A stretch of DNA of 64,000 nucleotides from Prevotella sp. (GCA_016285245.1 JAEEQH010000003.1:1-64000), one strand, 5' to 3'. Positions 41,929-52,062 are shown, counted from the stretch's first letter. Translations and numbers: made by a program. The notes: generated from the letters alone by a model not told the origin.

Positions 41929-43919
41929 TTAGAGTTAAGTGGAGAACATTCCGGAAAGGCGGATTGGAGGGTATGGTTGCCATATCTCTCATCTGTATTC
42001 TTTCATCTCTCATCTCGGGTTGTGCCCGCATGGGTAACCCCGACGGCGGATGGTATGACGACACGCCGCCATACGTCGTCGGCACCTCTCCTGCCGACAG
42101 GAGCACCAACATCAAAGCCAAGAAGATTGCCATCTACTTCAACGAGTTCGTCAAACTGCAGGATGCGCAGAGTAAGGTCATCATCTCGCCCCCACAGATG
42201 GAACAGCCGGACATCAAGGAGGGCGGACACCGTATTCTCGTCGAACTGAAGGACACGCTGAAGGAGAACACCACCTATACCATTGACTTCGGCGACGCCA
42301 TTGTCGACAACAACGAGAACAACCCCATGGGCAACTATGCCTACAGCTTCTCCACCGGCGATGTGATTGACACCATGCAGGTATCAGGCTACGTCCTTGA
42401 TGCTGAGAACCTGGAACCCGTTAAGGATATCCTCGTGGGACTCTATGACGACCTCTCCGACACCATCTTCCGCCAGAAGCCGATGGCACGCGTCTCACGT
42501 ACCGACGGCAGCGGACACTTCACCATCAAGGGAGCCGCCGAGCGTAACTACCGTGCCTATGCACTGAAAGATGCCGACGGCGACTTCGTCTACAACCAGA
42601 AGAACGAGATGGTGGCCTTCGACCACAAGACCTTCGTGCCGTCGTGGAAACCTGACACCCGTCAGGACACCATCTGGCGCGACTCCCTGCACATCGACAA
42701 TATTCTGCGCGTGCCCTATACGCACTTCCTGCCCGACGACATCACACTGTTGGCCTTCACCCTGCCACAGACAGACCGCTACCTGCTGAAGACTGAGCGT
42801 CAGGACCCGGAGAAGTTCACCTTCTACTTCAGCTACGGTAACGACAGCCTGCCCGTCATCCGTGGTCTGAACTTTGTGTCCGACAGCGCATTCATCCTCG
42901 AGGCCAGCCAGAAGCAGGACACGCTCGTCTACTGGCTGCGCGATACAGCCCTCATCAATCAGGACACGCTGCGCATGGAGGTGCAGTACCTGATGAGCGA
43001 CAGTGCCGGCGTCCTCTTCAACAAGACCGACACTCTCGAGATGCTGCCGAAGATGAGCTACGAGAAGCGTATGAAGGAGAAGGCGAAGGAGCTGGAGAAG
43101 TGGGAGAAGGAGCAGGCGAAGCTGAAGAAACGTGGCGAGAAGTACGACAGCATCCCGCCAGTGAAAGCCCTCGAAGTGAAGTTCTTTGGTGTGGGTGGCA
43201 TCGCCCCCGACCAGCATATCTCCCTGGAAATGCCTGTCCCGCTGGCCTGTGCCGACACGGCGGCCGTGCACCTGAAACAGAAGGTCGACTCGTTATGGGA
43301 GGAGATCCCCTGCACGCTGGTGCCCAGTCCCACCCATGTGCGTCGCTACAACCTGCTGACAGAGTTGCAGAAGGGTGGTGAATACACTATCGACATCGAT
43401 TCTGCCGCCTTTGTCAGTATCTATGGCTCCGTCTCGAATGCCATCAAGCAGACTGTTAAGGTGAAGACCGACGAGGACTACTCAATACTCGAAGTGGCTG
43501 TCAGTGGTGTCGATGCCGGTGCCAATGTCATTGTCCAGCTGCTGAGCTCTCAGGACAAGCCTGTCAAACAGCAGCGTACTGTCAACGGTAACGTCCGGTT
43601 CCTCTACGTCGTTCCGGGTAAGTTCTACCTGCGTGCCTTCATCGACGACAACGGCAACGGCGTGTGGGACACCGGCAACTATGACGAGGACCGTCAGGCA
43701 GAGGCTGTCTACTACTTTAATGAGGAAATAGAGTGTAAGCAGAAGTGGGAGGTCAAGAAACAGTGGAACCTCACCGCCGTTCCCCGACATAAGCAGAAGC
43801 CTGCCGCCATCACCAAGCAGAAGGGCGAACAGCAGCGCAAATTGCAGAACCGTAACCTACAGCGTGCCAAGCAGCTTGGCATACAGTATATCCAAGACAA
43901 AACAGGTATTAGACTATGA
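41916..43919 (+). CDS. Ig-like domain lipoprotein (Big_5/SbsA type)
   Basis: A 667-residue protein. The lipoprotein signal AISLICILSSLISGC (cysteine at about residue 36) is encoded by five heptamers of the ATCTCTC family (41984-42018). A bacterial Ig-like domain follows (PPYVVGTSPADRSTNIKAKK, FNEFVKLQD, YTIDFGDAIVDNNENN), then a carboxypeptidase-regulatory-like fold (VSGYVLDAENLEPVKDILVG) and long beta-rich regions; residues around 385-415 are a lysine/glutamate helix. Function unknown; probably at the outer membrane. Overlaps the DUF3108 gene by 4 nt. Confidence 0.82.
   Translation: MRDMIRVKWRTFRKGGLEGMVAISLICILSSLISGCARMGNPDGGWYDDTPPYVVGTSPADRSTNIKAKKIAIYFNEFVKLQDAQSKVIISPPQMEQPDIKEGGHRILVELKDTLKENTTYTIDFGDAIVDNNENNPMGNYAYSFSTGDVIDTMQVSGYVLDAENLEPVKDILVGLYDDLSDTIFRQKPMARVSRTDGSGHFTIKGAAERNYRAYALKDADGDFVYNQKNEMVAFDHKTFVPSWKPDTRQDTIWRDSLHIDNILRVPYTHFLPDDITLLAFTLPQTDRYLLKTERQDPEKFTFYFSYGNDSLPVIRGLNFVSDSAFILEASQKQDTLVYWLRDTALINQDTLRMEVQYLMSDSAGVLFNKTDTLEMLPKMSYEKRMKEKAKELEKWEKEQAKLKKRGEKYDSIPPVKALEVKFFGVGGIAPDQHISLEMPVPLACADTAAVHLKQKVDSLWEEIPCTLVPSPTHVRRYNLLTELQKGGEYTIDIDSAAFVSIYGSVSNAIKQTVKVKTDEDYSILEVAVSGVDAGANVIVQLLSSQDKPVKQQRTVNGNVRFLYVVPGKFYLRAFIDDNGNGVWDTGNYDEDRQAEAVYYFNEEIECKQKWEVKKQWNLTAVPRHKQKPAAITKQKGEQQRKLQNRNLQRAKQLGIQYIQDKTGIRL
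41984..42018. repeat. Heptamer array encoding a lipoprotein signal peptide
   Basis: ATCTCTC, ATCTGTA, TTCTTTC, ATCTCTC, ATCTCGG. This is the reverse complement of the GATGAGA family seen at 8584 and 41901, and here it codes for the hydrophobic core SLICILSSLISG. Confidence 0.85.
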
Positions 43920-44743
43920 GAAGAATCGTATTATTGATAAGCTTGTCACTGATCACGTTTCAATTATCAATGATCACCGCAACGGCGCAGTCGAAGTGCG
44001 GCATCGAGAATATTGCTTTCCAAAGCGGCGAGCGCCTCACCTACGACCTTTACTTCAACTGGAAGTTCGTGTGGGTGAAGGTCGGCAAGGCCACGATGAA
44101 CACCGACCTCACCACCTATCAGGGGCAGCGGGCATGGAAGGCCAGCCTCGTCACCGGCGGTAACTCGAAGCTCGACAAGTTCTTCACCATGCGCGACACG
44201 CTCCTTTCATACTGCAACACAGAGCTCGCTCCCATCTACTTCCGTAAGGGTGCCCGCGAGGGTAAGCGCTACTACGTCGACGAGCTGTGGTTCACCTATC
44301 CGAACAATACCTGCAAGCTGAAGATGCATCACATCAGCTCGCACGGCCAGCACATGTGGAAGGACGCTCACTACAAGGACTGCATCTACGACATGATGAG
44401 CATCTTCCTCCGTGCCCGAAACTTCAATGCCGGGTCGATGAAGAAGGGCGACAAGATTGCCATGCCCATCAGCGACGCCAGCAAGCTGAGCCACTCGTGG
44501 CTCACCTACCGCGGTAAGGAGAATTTCAAGATTGACGGTACGAAGGAGAAGTTCCGCTGTTTGGTCTTCTCGTTCATCGAACGCGAGAACGGTGAGAACC
44601 ACGAGCTCATCCGCTTCTACGTCACCGACGACCAGAACCACATCCCCGTGCGTCTGGATATGTTCCTCAGCTTCGGCTCCGCCAAAGCCTATCTTAACAG
44701 CTACAAGGGCGTCCGCTCGCCGATGACGTCGAAGATTAAGTAA
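43916..44743 (+). CDS. DUF3108 family exported protein
   Basis: A 275-residue protein with a signal peptide (IVLLISLSLITFQLSMITATAQ) and a DUF3108 beta-rich body (GERLTYDLYFNWKFVWVKVGKATM; MHHISSHGQHMWKDAHYKDCIYD). Function unknown, likely periplasmic. Part of the signal-peptide DNA shows two CAATTAT-type heptamers (43961-43974). ATGA overlap with the Ig-like lipoprotein gene upstream and a 3-nt gap to the transporter downstream indicate one operon. Confidence 0.85.
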   Translation: MRRIVLLISLSLITFQLSMITATAQSKCGIENIAFQSGERLTYDLYFNWKFVWVKVGKATMNTDLTTYQGQRAWKASLVTGGNSKLDKFFTMRDTLLSYCNTELAPIYFRKGAREGKRYYVDELWFTYPNNTCKLKMHHISSHGQHMWKDAHYKDCIYDMMSIFLRARNFNAGSMKKGDKIAMPISDASKLSHSWLTYRGKENFKIDGTKEKFRCLVFSFIERENGENHELIRFYVTDDQNHIPVRLDMFLSFGSAKAYLNSYKGVRSPMTSKIK

Positions 44744-44746
44744 CGC

Positions 44747-45775
44747 GTGGACATCATCCGATTCATCAAGGACTGGACGCTCCCCGTGGCCATGGGCACG
44801 GGAGCGGTATTTTACCTCATCTTTGCCTTCACACCGCAGCTCGACGAGGTGGCGATGGTGATGGGGCCGTTCTTCGCCACCATCCTCCCGCTGTTCATGT
44901 TCCTGATCCTGTTCGTCACCTTCTGTAAGGTCGACTTCCACCAGTTGCGGCCGGTGGCGTGGCACGCGTGGGTACTGCTGTTCCAAACACTCTTCATCGG
45001 CGTGCTGATGGTGCTGATGCTCTATCCTTCTCTGCAGAGCCAAGCGGCAGAGCCTCCTTCCTCGTCCCTCGTTCCTTCCTCCTCGAAAATACTGATGGAG
45101 GCTTTGCTCATGTGTATCATCTCGCCCTGCGCCACGGCAGCGGCGGTGGTGACGCAGAAGCTGGGTGGCTCGCTGGAGCAGACGACGACCTACACGTTCC
45201 TGTCGAACTTCCTGACGGTGCTGTTGGCACCCGTCTGTTTCCCGCTGATTGAGAAGGGCAGCGACATCACGTTTTGGGCTGCGTTCACGAAGATCCTCCA
45301 TGAGGTGTTCCTTGTCCTGGTCATGCCGATGTTGTTGGCATACGTCGTGAAACACCGCATGAAACGGCTACACCAGCGTATCGTAGCCGTGCGCGACCTC
45401 TCGTACTACCTCTGGGCTTGTTCGCTGATGATTGTCACGGGCACAACGGTGAAGAACATTGTCCATGCCCAGGTCTCCGTCTGGCTGCTAACGGCCATCG
45501 CCCTGCTGGGACTGGTCATCTGTATCGTACAGTTTGCCGTAGGTCGTTTCATCGGCCACTACTTCGACCATACGCAGGAGGCAGGTCAGGCCTTGGGACA
45601 GAAGAACACTGCCTTTGCCATCTGGCTCTCGTCAGCCTACCTCAACCCGCTATCCTCTGTCGGTCCGGGCTGCTACATCCTCTGGCAGAACATTGTGAAC
45701 TCCGTGGAAATATGGCAGTATAGAAAACACGGTGTGTCAAAAAACAAAAATCTTCAAAAATCTGACAAAAATTAA
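44747..45775 (+). CDS. BASS-family (bile acid:Na+ symporter-like) transporter
   Basis: A 342-residue membrane protein starting with GTG, with about nine helices. ISPCATAAAVVTQKLGGSLEQTT and NTAFAIWLSSAYLNPLSSVG match the crossing-helix regions of the bile acid:sodium symporter superfamily. Substrate unknown. Two repeats enter the frame: residues 103-113 (PPSSSLVPSSS) come from a CCTCGTT-family array, and the last ten residues (about 333-342) come from a 77-bp palindrome. Confidence 0.82.
   Translation: MDIIRFIKDWTLPVAMGTGAVFYLIFAFTPQLDEVAMVMGPFFATILPLFMFLILFVTFCKVDFHQLRPVAWHAWVLLFQTLFIGVLMVLMLYPSLQSQAAEPPSSSLVPSSSKILMEALLMCIISPCATAAAVVTQKLGGSLEQTTTYTFLSNFLTVLLAPVCFPLIEKGSDITFWAAFTKILHEVFLVLVMPMLLAYVVKHRMKRLHQRIVAVRDLSYYLWACSLMIVTGTTVKNIVHAQVSVWLLTAIALLGLVICIVQFAVGRFIGHYFDHTQEAGQALGQKNTAFAIWLSSAYLNPLSSVGPGCYILWQNIVNSVEIWQYRKHGVSKNKNLQKSDKN
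45053..45085. repeat. In-frame heptamer array, CCTCGTT family, in the BASS transporter
   Basis: CCTCCTT, CCTCGTC, CCTCGTT, CCTTCCT, CCTCG. It encodes a proline/serine loop between two transmembrane helices. Confidence 0.8.
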
Positions 45776-45819
45776 GCCTGTCGAAAGCTATTTTTGTTAG
45801 ATTTTTGAAGATTTTTGTT
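45743..45819. repeat. 77-bp palindromic element, copy 2
   Basis: Reverse-oriented relative of the element at 34618-34693; its reverse complement differs from copy 1 at only a few positions, including the asymmetric centre. It starts inside the transporter gene, supplying its last codons and stop, and ends 16 nt before the stop of convergent alaS. Probable bidirectional terminator. Confidence 0.9.
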
Positions 45820-45834
45820 CAAATGTATCAGCGT

Positions 45835-48510
45835 TTATAGCTTTGCTAATTCAATGACCTTGTCGATGGCAGCCGACAGTCCGTCGACATTCTTACCACC
45901 GGCCTGGGCGAAGTGGGGCTGGCCGCCACCGCCGCCCTGAATGAGCTTCGCGGCCTCGCGTACCATCTGTCCGGCGTTCAGTCCGTGATTGCTGACCATG
46001 TCGTCGCTCATCATGATGGAGAGCTGAGGCTTGTTGTGCTCGTGCGAGCCGATGACACAGAGCAGCGAGCCCTCTACGGCGGCACGGATCTTGAAGGCCA
46101 TGTCCTTCGCGGCAGCGGGAGCCATGGGCAGCACGCCGGCGATGACCGTCACACCGTTGATGGTGCGGGCCTTCTCGACAAACTTCTTGGCAAAGCGCTC
46201 CACGGCCTGTGCCTGGAACGACTCAATCTCCTTCTTCATCGAGTCGTGCTCCTCGACATACTTCTGGATGACGCCCTGCAGGTCCTTGGCGTTGTTGAAG
46301 AACGCCTTGATGGCCTTCAGCGTGTCCTCGATGCTATACATCAGTTCTTCGCACTCCTTACCTGTGCGGGCCTCGATGCGGCGGATGCCGGCAGCCACGC
46401 TGCTCTCGCTGATAATCTTGAAGAAGCCGATGCGGCCCGTCGAGGTGGCGTGGATACCACCGCAGAACTCACACGAGGGACCGAAGCGTACGACGCGCAC
46501 CTTGTCGCCGTACTTCTCGCCGAAGAGTGCGATGGCGCCGAGTTTCTTGGCCTCGTCGAAGGGCACGTCACGATGCTCGTCGATATGGATGTCCTGACGA
46601 ATCATGTCGTTGACCATGCGCTCCACCTCGCGCAGCTGCTCGTCGCTGACCTTCTCGAAGTGCGAGAAGTCAAAACGCAGCGTGTCGGGCGACACGAACG
46701 AGCCCTTCTGCTCGACGTGGTCGCCGAGCACCTGCTTCAGGGCGTAGTCCAGCAGGTGGGTAGCGGTATGGTTGGCTGCCGAGGCATTGCGCTGGTCGGT
46801 GTCGACGCAGGCCATGAACTCGGCCGTGGGGTCTTTCGGCAGCTGCTTCACGATGTGTACCGTCTGGTTGTTCTCGCGCTTGGCATCGATAATCTCGACG
46901 GTCTCGGCCTCGTTGACGAGGACGCCGCGGTCGCCTACCTGTCCGCCCATCTCTCCGTAGAACGGGGTATAGTCGAGGACGAGCTCGTAGTATTCGTTCT
47001 TCTTCTGTGTCACCTTGCGGTAGCGCAGGATGTGGCAGGTGTATTCCGTGTAGTCGTAACCGACGAACTGCTGCTCGCCAGCGGCAAGCTCAGTCCAGTC
47101 AGAGTTCTCGACGGCGGCAGCGTTGCGGGCGCGCTCCTTCTGCTTCTGCATCTCCACGTTGAACGCAGCCTCGTCGACGGTGAAGCCGTTCTCGCGGCAG
47201 ATGAGCTCTGTCAGGTCGAGGGGGAAACCGTAGGTGTCGAACAGACGGAAAGCCTGCTCACCACTCAACTCCTTCCTCGTTTCTCCTTTCTCGTTGCTCG
47301 AGATTTCAGCCATAGCCTTGTCGAGCAGGGCGATACCCTTGTCGAGGGTACGGAGGAACGAGTCCTCCTCCTCCTTGATGACGCGGCCGATGAGCGTCTG
47401 CTGGGCCTTCAGCTCGGGGAAGGCGTCGCCCATCTCCTCGACGAGCGTGGGCAGCAGCTTATACAGGAAGGCCTCCTTCTGTCCAAGGAACGTGTAGGCG
47501 TAGCGTACGGCACGGCGCAGGATGCGGCGGATGACGTAGCCGGCCTTGGCGTTGCCCGGCAGCTGACCGTCGGCGATGGAGAAGGAGACGGCACGCAGGT
47601 GGTCGGCGCAGACGCGCATGGCGACGTTGATGTCGTCCTGCTCCTTTGTGATGGGAGCCTCCTGCTCTTCCTCGAACGTCACGTACTTCAGTCCGGTAAT
47701 CTGCTGTTCGGCCTTGATGACGGGCTGGAAGACGTCGGTGTCGTAGTTCGAGTGCTTGCCCTGCATCATGCGGACGAGACGCTCGAAGCCCATGCCGGTA
47801 TCGATGACGTTCATCGACAGGGGTTCCAATGAACCGTCGGCCTTGCGGTTGAACTGCATGAACACGATATTCCAGATCTCGATGACCTGCGGGTCGTCCT
47901 GATTCACCAGCTCACGACCGCTCTTGCCGCTGGCGGCACGCTGTTCGGGTGTGCGCGAGTCGACGTGGATCTCGGAGCAGGGACCGCAGGGGCCTGTGTC
48001 GCCCATCTCCCAGAAGTTGTCGTGCTTGTTGCCGTTGATGATGTGGTCGGCAGGCACGTGCTTGGCCCAGTACTTGGCAGCCTCGTCGTCGCGAGGGATG
48101 TTCTCCTCGGGTGAGCCCTCGAAGACGGTGACATAGAGATCCTCAGGATTCAGCTTCAGCACGTCCACCAGGTACTCCCACGCCATATCGATAGCGCCCT
48201 CCTTGAAGTAGTCACCGAACGACCAGTTGCCGAGCATCTCGAACATCGTGTGGTGGTATGTGTCGTGGCCCACCTCCTCCAGGTCGTTGTGCTTACCGCT
48301 GACGCGCAGGCACTTCTGCGTGTCGGCACGGCGGCGCGGCTCCGGGTCGCGCGTACCTAATATAATGTCTTTCCACTGGTTCATGCCGGCGTTGGTGAAC
48401 ATCAGCGTGGGGTCGTCCTTGATGACCATCGGTGCCGATGGCACGATGGCGTGCTGTTTCGACTCGAAAAACTGTTTGAACGAGTCGCGAATCTCTTTTG
48501 CTGTCATCAT
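45835..48510 (-). CDS. alaS: Alanyl-tRNA synthetase
   Basis: An 891-residue class II enzyme (start 48510 or 48507). Catalytic core [18 protein letters not shown] ... [14 protein letters not shown], editing domain with the zinc motif [11 protein letters not shown] ... [13 protein letters not shown], and the C-terminal DHHA1 region ending in [14 protein letters not shown]. It charges tRNA(Ala) and clears Ser/Gly mischarging. Residues 403-414 ([11 protein letters not shown] region) are encoded by a degenerate CTCCTTC/CTCGTTT heptamer array. Promoter TTG-N20-TACCTTTG at 48584-48614, minus. Confidence 0.97.
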   Translation of the reverse strand: MMTAKEIRDSFKQFFESKQHAIVPSAPMVIKDDPTLMFTNAGMNQWKDIILGTRDPEPRRRADTQKCLRVSGKHNDLEEVGHDTYHHTMFEMLGNWSFGDYFKEGAIDMAWEYLVDVLKLNPEDLYVTVFEGSPEENIPRDDEAAKYWAKHVPADHIINGNKHDNFWEMGDTGPCGPCSEIHVDSRTPEQRAASGKSGRELVNQDDPQVIEIWNIVFMQFNRKADGSLEPLSMNVIDTGMGFERLVRMMQGKHSNYDTDVFQPVIKAEQQITGLKYVTFEEEQEAPITKEQDDINVAMRVCADHLRAVSFSIADGQLPGNAKAGYVIRRILRRAVRYAYTFLGQKEAFLYKLLPTLVEEMGDAFPELKAQQTLIGRVIKEEEDSFLRTLDKGIALLDKAMAEISSNEKGETRKELSGEQAFRLFDTYGFPLDLTELICRENGFTVDEAAFNVEMQKQKERARNAAAVENSDWTELAAGEQQFVGYDYTEYTCHILRYRKVTQKKNEYYELVLDYTPFYGEMGGQVGDRGVLVNEAETVEIIDAKRENNQTVHIVKQLPKDPTAEFMACVDTDQRNASAANHTATHLLDYALKQVLGDHVEQKGSFVSPDTLRFDFSHFEKVSDEQLREVERMVNDMIRQDIHIDEHRDVPFDEAKKLGAIALFGEKYGDKVRVVRFGPSCEFCGGIHATSTGRIGFFKIISESSVAAGIRRIEARTGKECEELMYSIEDTLKAIKAFFNNAKDLQGVIQKYVEEHDSMKKEIESFQAQAVERFAKKFVEKARTINGVTVIAGVLPMAPAAAKDMAFKIRAAVEGSLLCVIGSHEHNKPQLSIMMSDDMVSNHGLNAGQMVREAAKLIQGGGGGQPHFAQAGGKNVDGLSAAIDKVIELAKL
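47269..47303. repeat. Degenerate in-frame heptamer array in alaS
   Basis: CTCCTTC, CTCGTTT, CTCCTTT, CTCGTTG, CTCGAGA. It encodes a loop just before the conserved [15 protein letters not shown] segment. Confidence 0.65.
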
Positions 48511-48518
48511 GTTTATTA

Positions 48519-48549
48519 ACTATTTGACTATTTACTATTTACAATTTGA
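48519..48549. repeat. ACTATTT-type tandem repeat in the alaS leader
   Basis: ACTATTT units, slightly spaced (AACTATTTG, ACTATTT, ACTATTT, ACAATTTG), in the leader upstream of alaS. Confidence 0.65.
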
Positions 48550-48583
48550 TGATTGACCGATTTCCGATTTTCAAATTTGGGTG

Positions 48584-48614
48584 CAAAGGTACGCTTTTTC
48601 TATCATATTTCCAA
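48584..48614 (-). promoter_or_regulatory. Promoter of alaS
   Basis: Minus strand TACCTTTG (48584-48591) with TTG (CAA at 48612-48614) 20 nt upstream. Confidence 0.72.
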
Positions 48615-48707
48615 GGATTACCCTCATTTTATCTGTTCATTTCTGTCTTTTCGATGGTTGCCTTTTGACGGCGTGCTGATTGTCGTCCAAAAAAATGGTC
48701 TTTTTAT

Positions 48708-48738
48708 TTGGAACTTTCATATTTATTTCCTATCTTTG
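48708..48738 (+). promoter_or_regulatory. Promoter of the C10 protease gene
   Basis: TTG (48708-48710), 20 nt, TATCTTTG (48731-48738), 39 nt upstream of the ATG at 48778. Confidence 0.75.
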
Positions 48739-48777
48739 CAGCCTATCTACCTGCATAATAACAAAACGAAAATAGTC

Positions 48778-51700
48778 ATGAGACAAAAACACATCCTCGT
48801 TATCCTTTTGGCGTTCGTCGCCAGCGTGCTTCAGGCCGCCCAGGTGAACAAGAACGACGCCTTGCAGAAGGCCGAGCGCTTCGTGGCCGGCCGTCAGGCT
48901 GCTGCCCGTGGCGCAGTAGGGCAGACCATGAGTCTGAAGACCGCCCTCGACAACCCCTACTACTATGTGTTTAACATCGGCAGCAATGGCGGTTTCGTCA
49001 TTGTCAGCGGCGACGACCGCACGCCGGAGATCCTCGGCTATAGTGACCAGGGCTCCTTCGACGCCCAGAACATCCCCGACAATATGCGCGCCTTCCTTCA
49101 GGGCTATGCCGATGAGATTCAGCATTTGCCCGCCAACGTGACGGCAGCGAGTCGCGGGGTGGGGCAGAAGAAGGCTGCCGTCCGCAGTAGTATCACGCCC
49201 CTGCTGACCACCCTTTGGAACCAGCATGCTCCTTATAACAATAATTGTCCTATTGTTAGTTCTAAGCGCACGTTGACAGGTTGTGTGGCTACGGCGATGG
49301 CTCAGGTGATGAACTTCCATCAGTATCCTGTTGAGCCCACGACGGTAATTCCGGGCTATACGCCTACGGGTAGCAATGCCGGACCAGAGGTAGACCCGTT
49401 GGAAGAGACGACGTTCGACTGGGGCTTGATGCGTAACGAATATGATGGTGCAGATACAGATGATGCCGCTGACGAGGTGGCCAAGCTCATGCAGTATTGC
49501 GGTGCCTCGGTGCAGATGAACTATGGCGTGGATGGCTCGGAGGCCAGTACCTCGATGGTAATCAATGCCCTCATCAACTATTTCGACTATGATGCTGGAG
49601 CGAGGTATGCCGAACGTAGTGAATACGACTATAATGGTTGGGTGGCATTGCTTTACACTGAGTTGGCTAATAATCGTCCTGTCCTGATGGGTGGTCAGTC
49701 GACTGGTGGTGGTCACGCCTTTGTCTGCGACGGCTACGACGAGGATGACTTTTTCCACATCAACTGGGGATGGGGCGGCACGAGCAATGGCTTCTTCCGC
49801 CTGTCGAATCTCACTCCTGATACACAGGGTGCCGGCGGCAGCTCTACCAATGACGGCTATAATCTGTCTCTGGGTGCTTGTGTTGGTGTACAGAAGAATA
49901 TCGGTACAGTGCCTACGAATGATTTGAAGCTGACGGTGAGTAATATGCAAATATTGGATTACGTACAAAACAATACAGGTTATTATGTTAATAGTAAGAC
50001 TTACAATAGGTCTAATACAGCCTCGCCTTTTTATGCTGGCGTTGGCTCTTATTTCACGAACTATACTGGATTAACAAGAACATTTGCTTATGGTTGGAGA
50101 CTAAAGAAAGACGGTGTGACGATTTGGGATTTTGTTTATTCCGAGGGTTCTTCGTTTTCTAATAATTCTTATACTGGACCAGGTGTCATAGACAATTTCG
50201 GCGCTTTGGAGGATGGCACTTATCGTTTAGTTGCTATCTGTAAGTTGTCTGGCACAGATTCCTGGGTGGAGTGTATTGATGCCGACAAGAGTTATATTGA
50301 GGCAGTTGTCAATGGTCTGACTCTCACAATGAATGCTGTCAATGTTGTACCAGCTGAATATCATTTGGCGGTGACGAACATAACCCTTGGAGCTGGAGGT
50401 CTCGTTGTAGGACAGGCATCGTCCATATCATTCAATGTCACCAACTCTGGTACAGCAGATTATCATGGCGACATCACGCTGGTACTGGGGACGGAAAATT
50501 TTGGTGGTCAGACGGTCGACATCAAGGCTGGCGAGACGAAGTCAGTAACGATTACATCTACGCCTTCTGCTGAAGGAGCGTTTAGCCTGACAATCTATGA
50601 CGGTTTGTTTGAGGATGGAACTCCGCTTGGTGTAGTGTCCTCGGTTACCGTCTATGCAGGAAGCAGTTCTGCCAGCATTGATTTCTCGGAGCTGACCATT
50701 AACAACAGCTCTGGTCGTAATGTCTATGGCAATGCCATCTCGGGAAGCGTGAAGGTTAGGAACACAGGAACGACGACCTACAAGCAGGGTATTTCTGTGA
50801 TTCTCGGAAAGACATATGGCTGGGAAGAAACAGAGCCAGGATCAGGTTCTTGGACATACTATTATTACGAAGACTTCACTAAGAACGTCAACGACCAGAT
50901 AGTCGCTAGTGGCGAAGAGACGATAGACTTCAACTTCAATGGTCTGGAATATGGGGAACGGTATGTTCTGTTGCTTGTTTACTATACCTATGATTCAACA
51001 AAGGGTAAAGTGGTCGGAACTCCCTCTAACCGAGGCATTTACACAATCCAGCACGGCTTTGTCACCGTCGATGCCGATGGTAACGTGACGGCAACGGCAC
51101 CTGCTGCCAATGTGGTGGTTCCTACCAATGCCGTGGCCGTAGACTTGCGCGGCCAGGCAACCGTGACGAATGTGACGCCTAACGCGAACCCGAACGTGGT
51201 CTATCTGTTAGACGATGAGGCAGCGGTGCCCACGGGCGTTACTGGTAACGTCGTCAAGGGCGACGTAGCTCCTTCTATCGCCCTCAGCGACGGTTACGAC
51301 TTCAATACGCCTATTGCCTTCACAGCCGGTACCATCAGCTACTCGCGTACATTCACTGATGGCACCAACGCCACGAACGGACACTGGACGACGATTATTC
51401 TGCCGTTCGATGTGGACAAGGTGGAGGTCGACGGCGTGGAGAAGAGCTGGTTCTTCAGCAAAGACGATACAAACAAGCACTTCTGGGTGAAGAAGTTCGT
51501 TCAGGACGGTACGGGAACGGTGAACTTCGACTATACCGACAAGATTGAGGCCAACAAACCATATATCATCGCCATTCCAGATAACTCGTTCGGTGCATGG
51601 AGCCTGGTAGGCAAGACACTAGTGTTCTCTGGCACCAGTAAGAGTGTCAGCAGCGAGAAGGCTGTGACCTCGGGCGACCACTACAAATTTGTGGGAACGA

Positions 51701-52011
51701 CGACAAGTACGTCGCCGACGAATGTCTTCGATCTTAATGCTGATGGCACATCGTTTGTATACAGTACAGCTGCTAAGGCGATTGCTCCGTTCCGTGCTTA
51801 CTTCAAGGAGGCAACTGGAGCGACGGCTTCGACGGCCCTCCGTATCACCTCTCCCTCTAACCAGACGACGTCTATCGGCCAGCTACCGGCGGAGATTGCG
51901 ACGCCTGCGGCTATGCCTCAGGAGGTATACACCCTCGACGGACGTCGCGTCAGCAGCGGACAGATGAAGAAGGGCGTGTACATCGTAGGAGGTAAGAAAG
52001 TCATCAAGTAA
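48778..52011 (+). CDS. Secreted C10-family cysteine protease (streptopain/interpain-like)
   Basis: A 1077-residue preproprotein. Signal peptide (ends near LQAA), Spi-type propeptide (about 22-130, with YYYVFNIGSNGGFVIVSGDD), catalytic domain with Cys169 in TGCVATAMAQVMNFHQYP and His313 in GGGHAFVCDGYDEDDFFHIN, several beta-sandwich segments (about 390-720), and a C-terminal VYTLDGRRVSSGQMKKG ... GGKKVIK resembling type IX secretion sorting tails. A longer frame to 48553 runs through the promoter. GC content falls to about 37% near 50.05 kb and is about 60% near 51.1 kb, suggesting mosaic origin. Confidence 0.93.
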   Translation: MRQKHILVILLAFVASVLQAAQVNKNDALQKAERFVAGRQAAARGAVGQTMSLKTALDNPYYYVFNIGSNGGFVIVSGDDRTPEILGYSDQGSFDAQNIPDNMRAFLQGYADEIQHLPANVTAASRGVGQKKAAVRSSITPLLTTLWNQHAPYNNNCPIVSSKRTLTGCVATAMAQVMNFHQYPVEPTTVIPGYTPTGSNAGPEVDPLEETTFDWGLMRNEYDGADTDDAADEVAKLMQYCGASVQMNYGVDGSEASTSMVINALINYFDYDAGARYAERSEYDYNGWVALLYTELANNRPVLMGGQSTGGGHAFVCDGYDEDDFFHINWGWGGTSNGFFRLSNLTPDTQGAGGSSTNDGYNLSLGACVGVQKNIGTVPTNDLKLTVSNMQILDYVQNNTGYYVNSKTYNRSNTASPFYAGVGSYFTNYTGLTRTFAYGWRLKKDGVTIWDFVYSEGSSFSNNSYTGPGVIDNFGALEDGTYRLVAICKLSGTDSWVECIDADKSYIEAVVNGLTLTMNAVNVVPAEYHLAVTNITLGAGGLVVGQASSISFNVTNSGTADYHGDITLVLGTENFGGQTVDIKAGETKSVTITSTPSAEGAFSLTIYDGLFEDGTPLGVVSSVTVYAGSSSASIDFSELTINNSSGRNVYGNAISGSVKVRNTGTTTYKQGISVILGKTYGWEETEPGSGSWTYYYYEDFTKNVNDQIVASGEETIDFNFNGLEYGERYVLLLVYYTYDSTKGKVVGTPSNRGIYTIQHGFVTVDADGNVTATAPAANVVVPTNAVAVDLRGQATVTNVTPNANPNVVYLLDDEAAVPTGVTGNVVKGDVAPSIALSDGYDFNTPIAFTAGTISYSRTFTDGTNATNGHWTTIILPFDVDKVEVDGVEKSWFFSKDDTNKHFWVKKFVQDGTGTVNFDYTDKIEANKPYIIAIPDNSFGAWSLVGKTLVFSGTSKSVSSEKAVTSGDHYKFVGTTTSTSPTNVFDLNADGTSFVYSTAAKAIAPFRAYFKEATGATASTALRITSPSNQTTSIGQLPAEIATPAAMPQEVYTLDGRRVSSGQMKKGVYIVGGKKVIK

Positions 52012-52062
52012 GAGATGATGCGTGAGAAGTGAAAAGGTGAAATACTAAAGAACTGAAGAGTG

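Noticed and set aside
48553..48777. 75-residue N-terminal extension of the C10 protease
   Set aside because: It spans the -33 and -7 boxes and precedes a clear signal peptide start at 48778.
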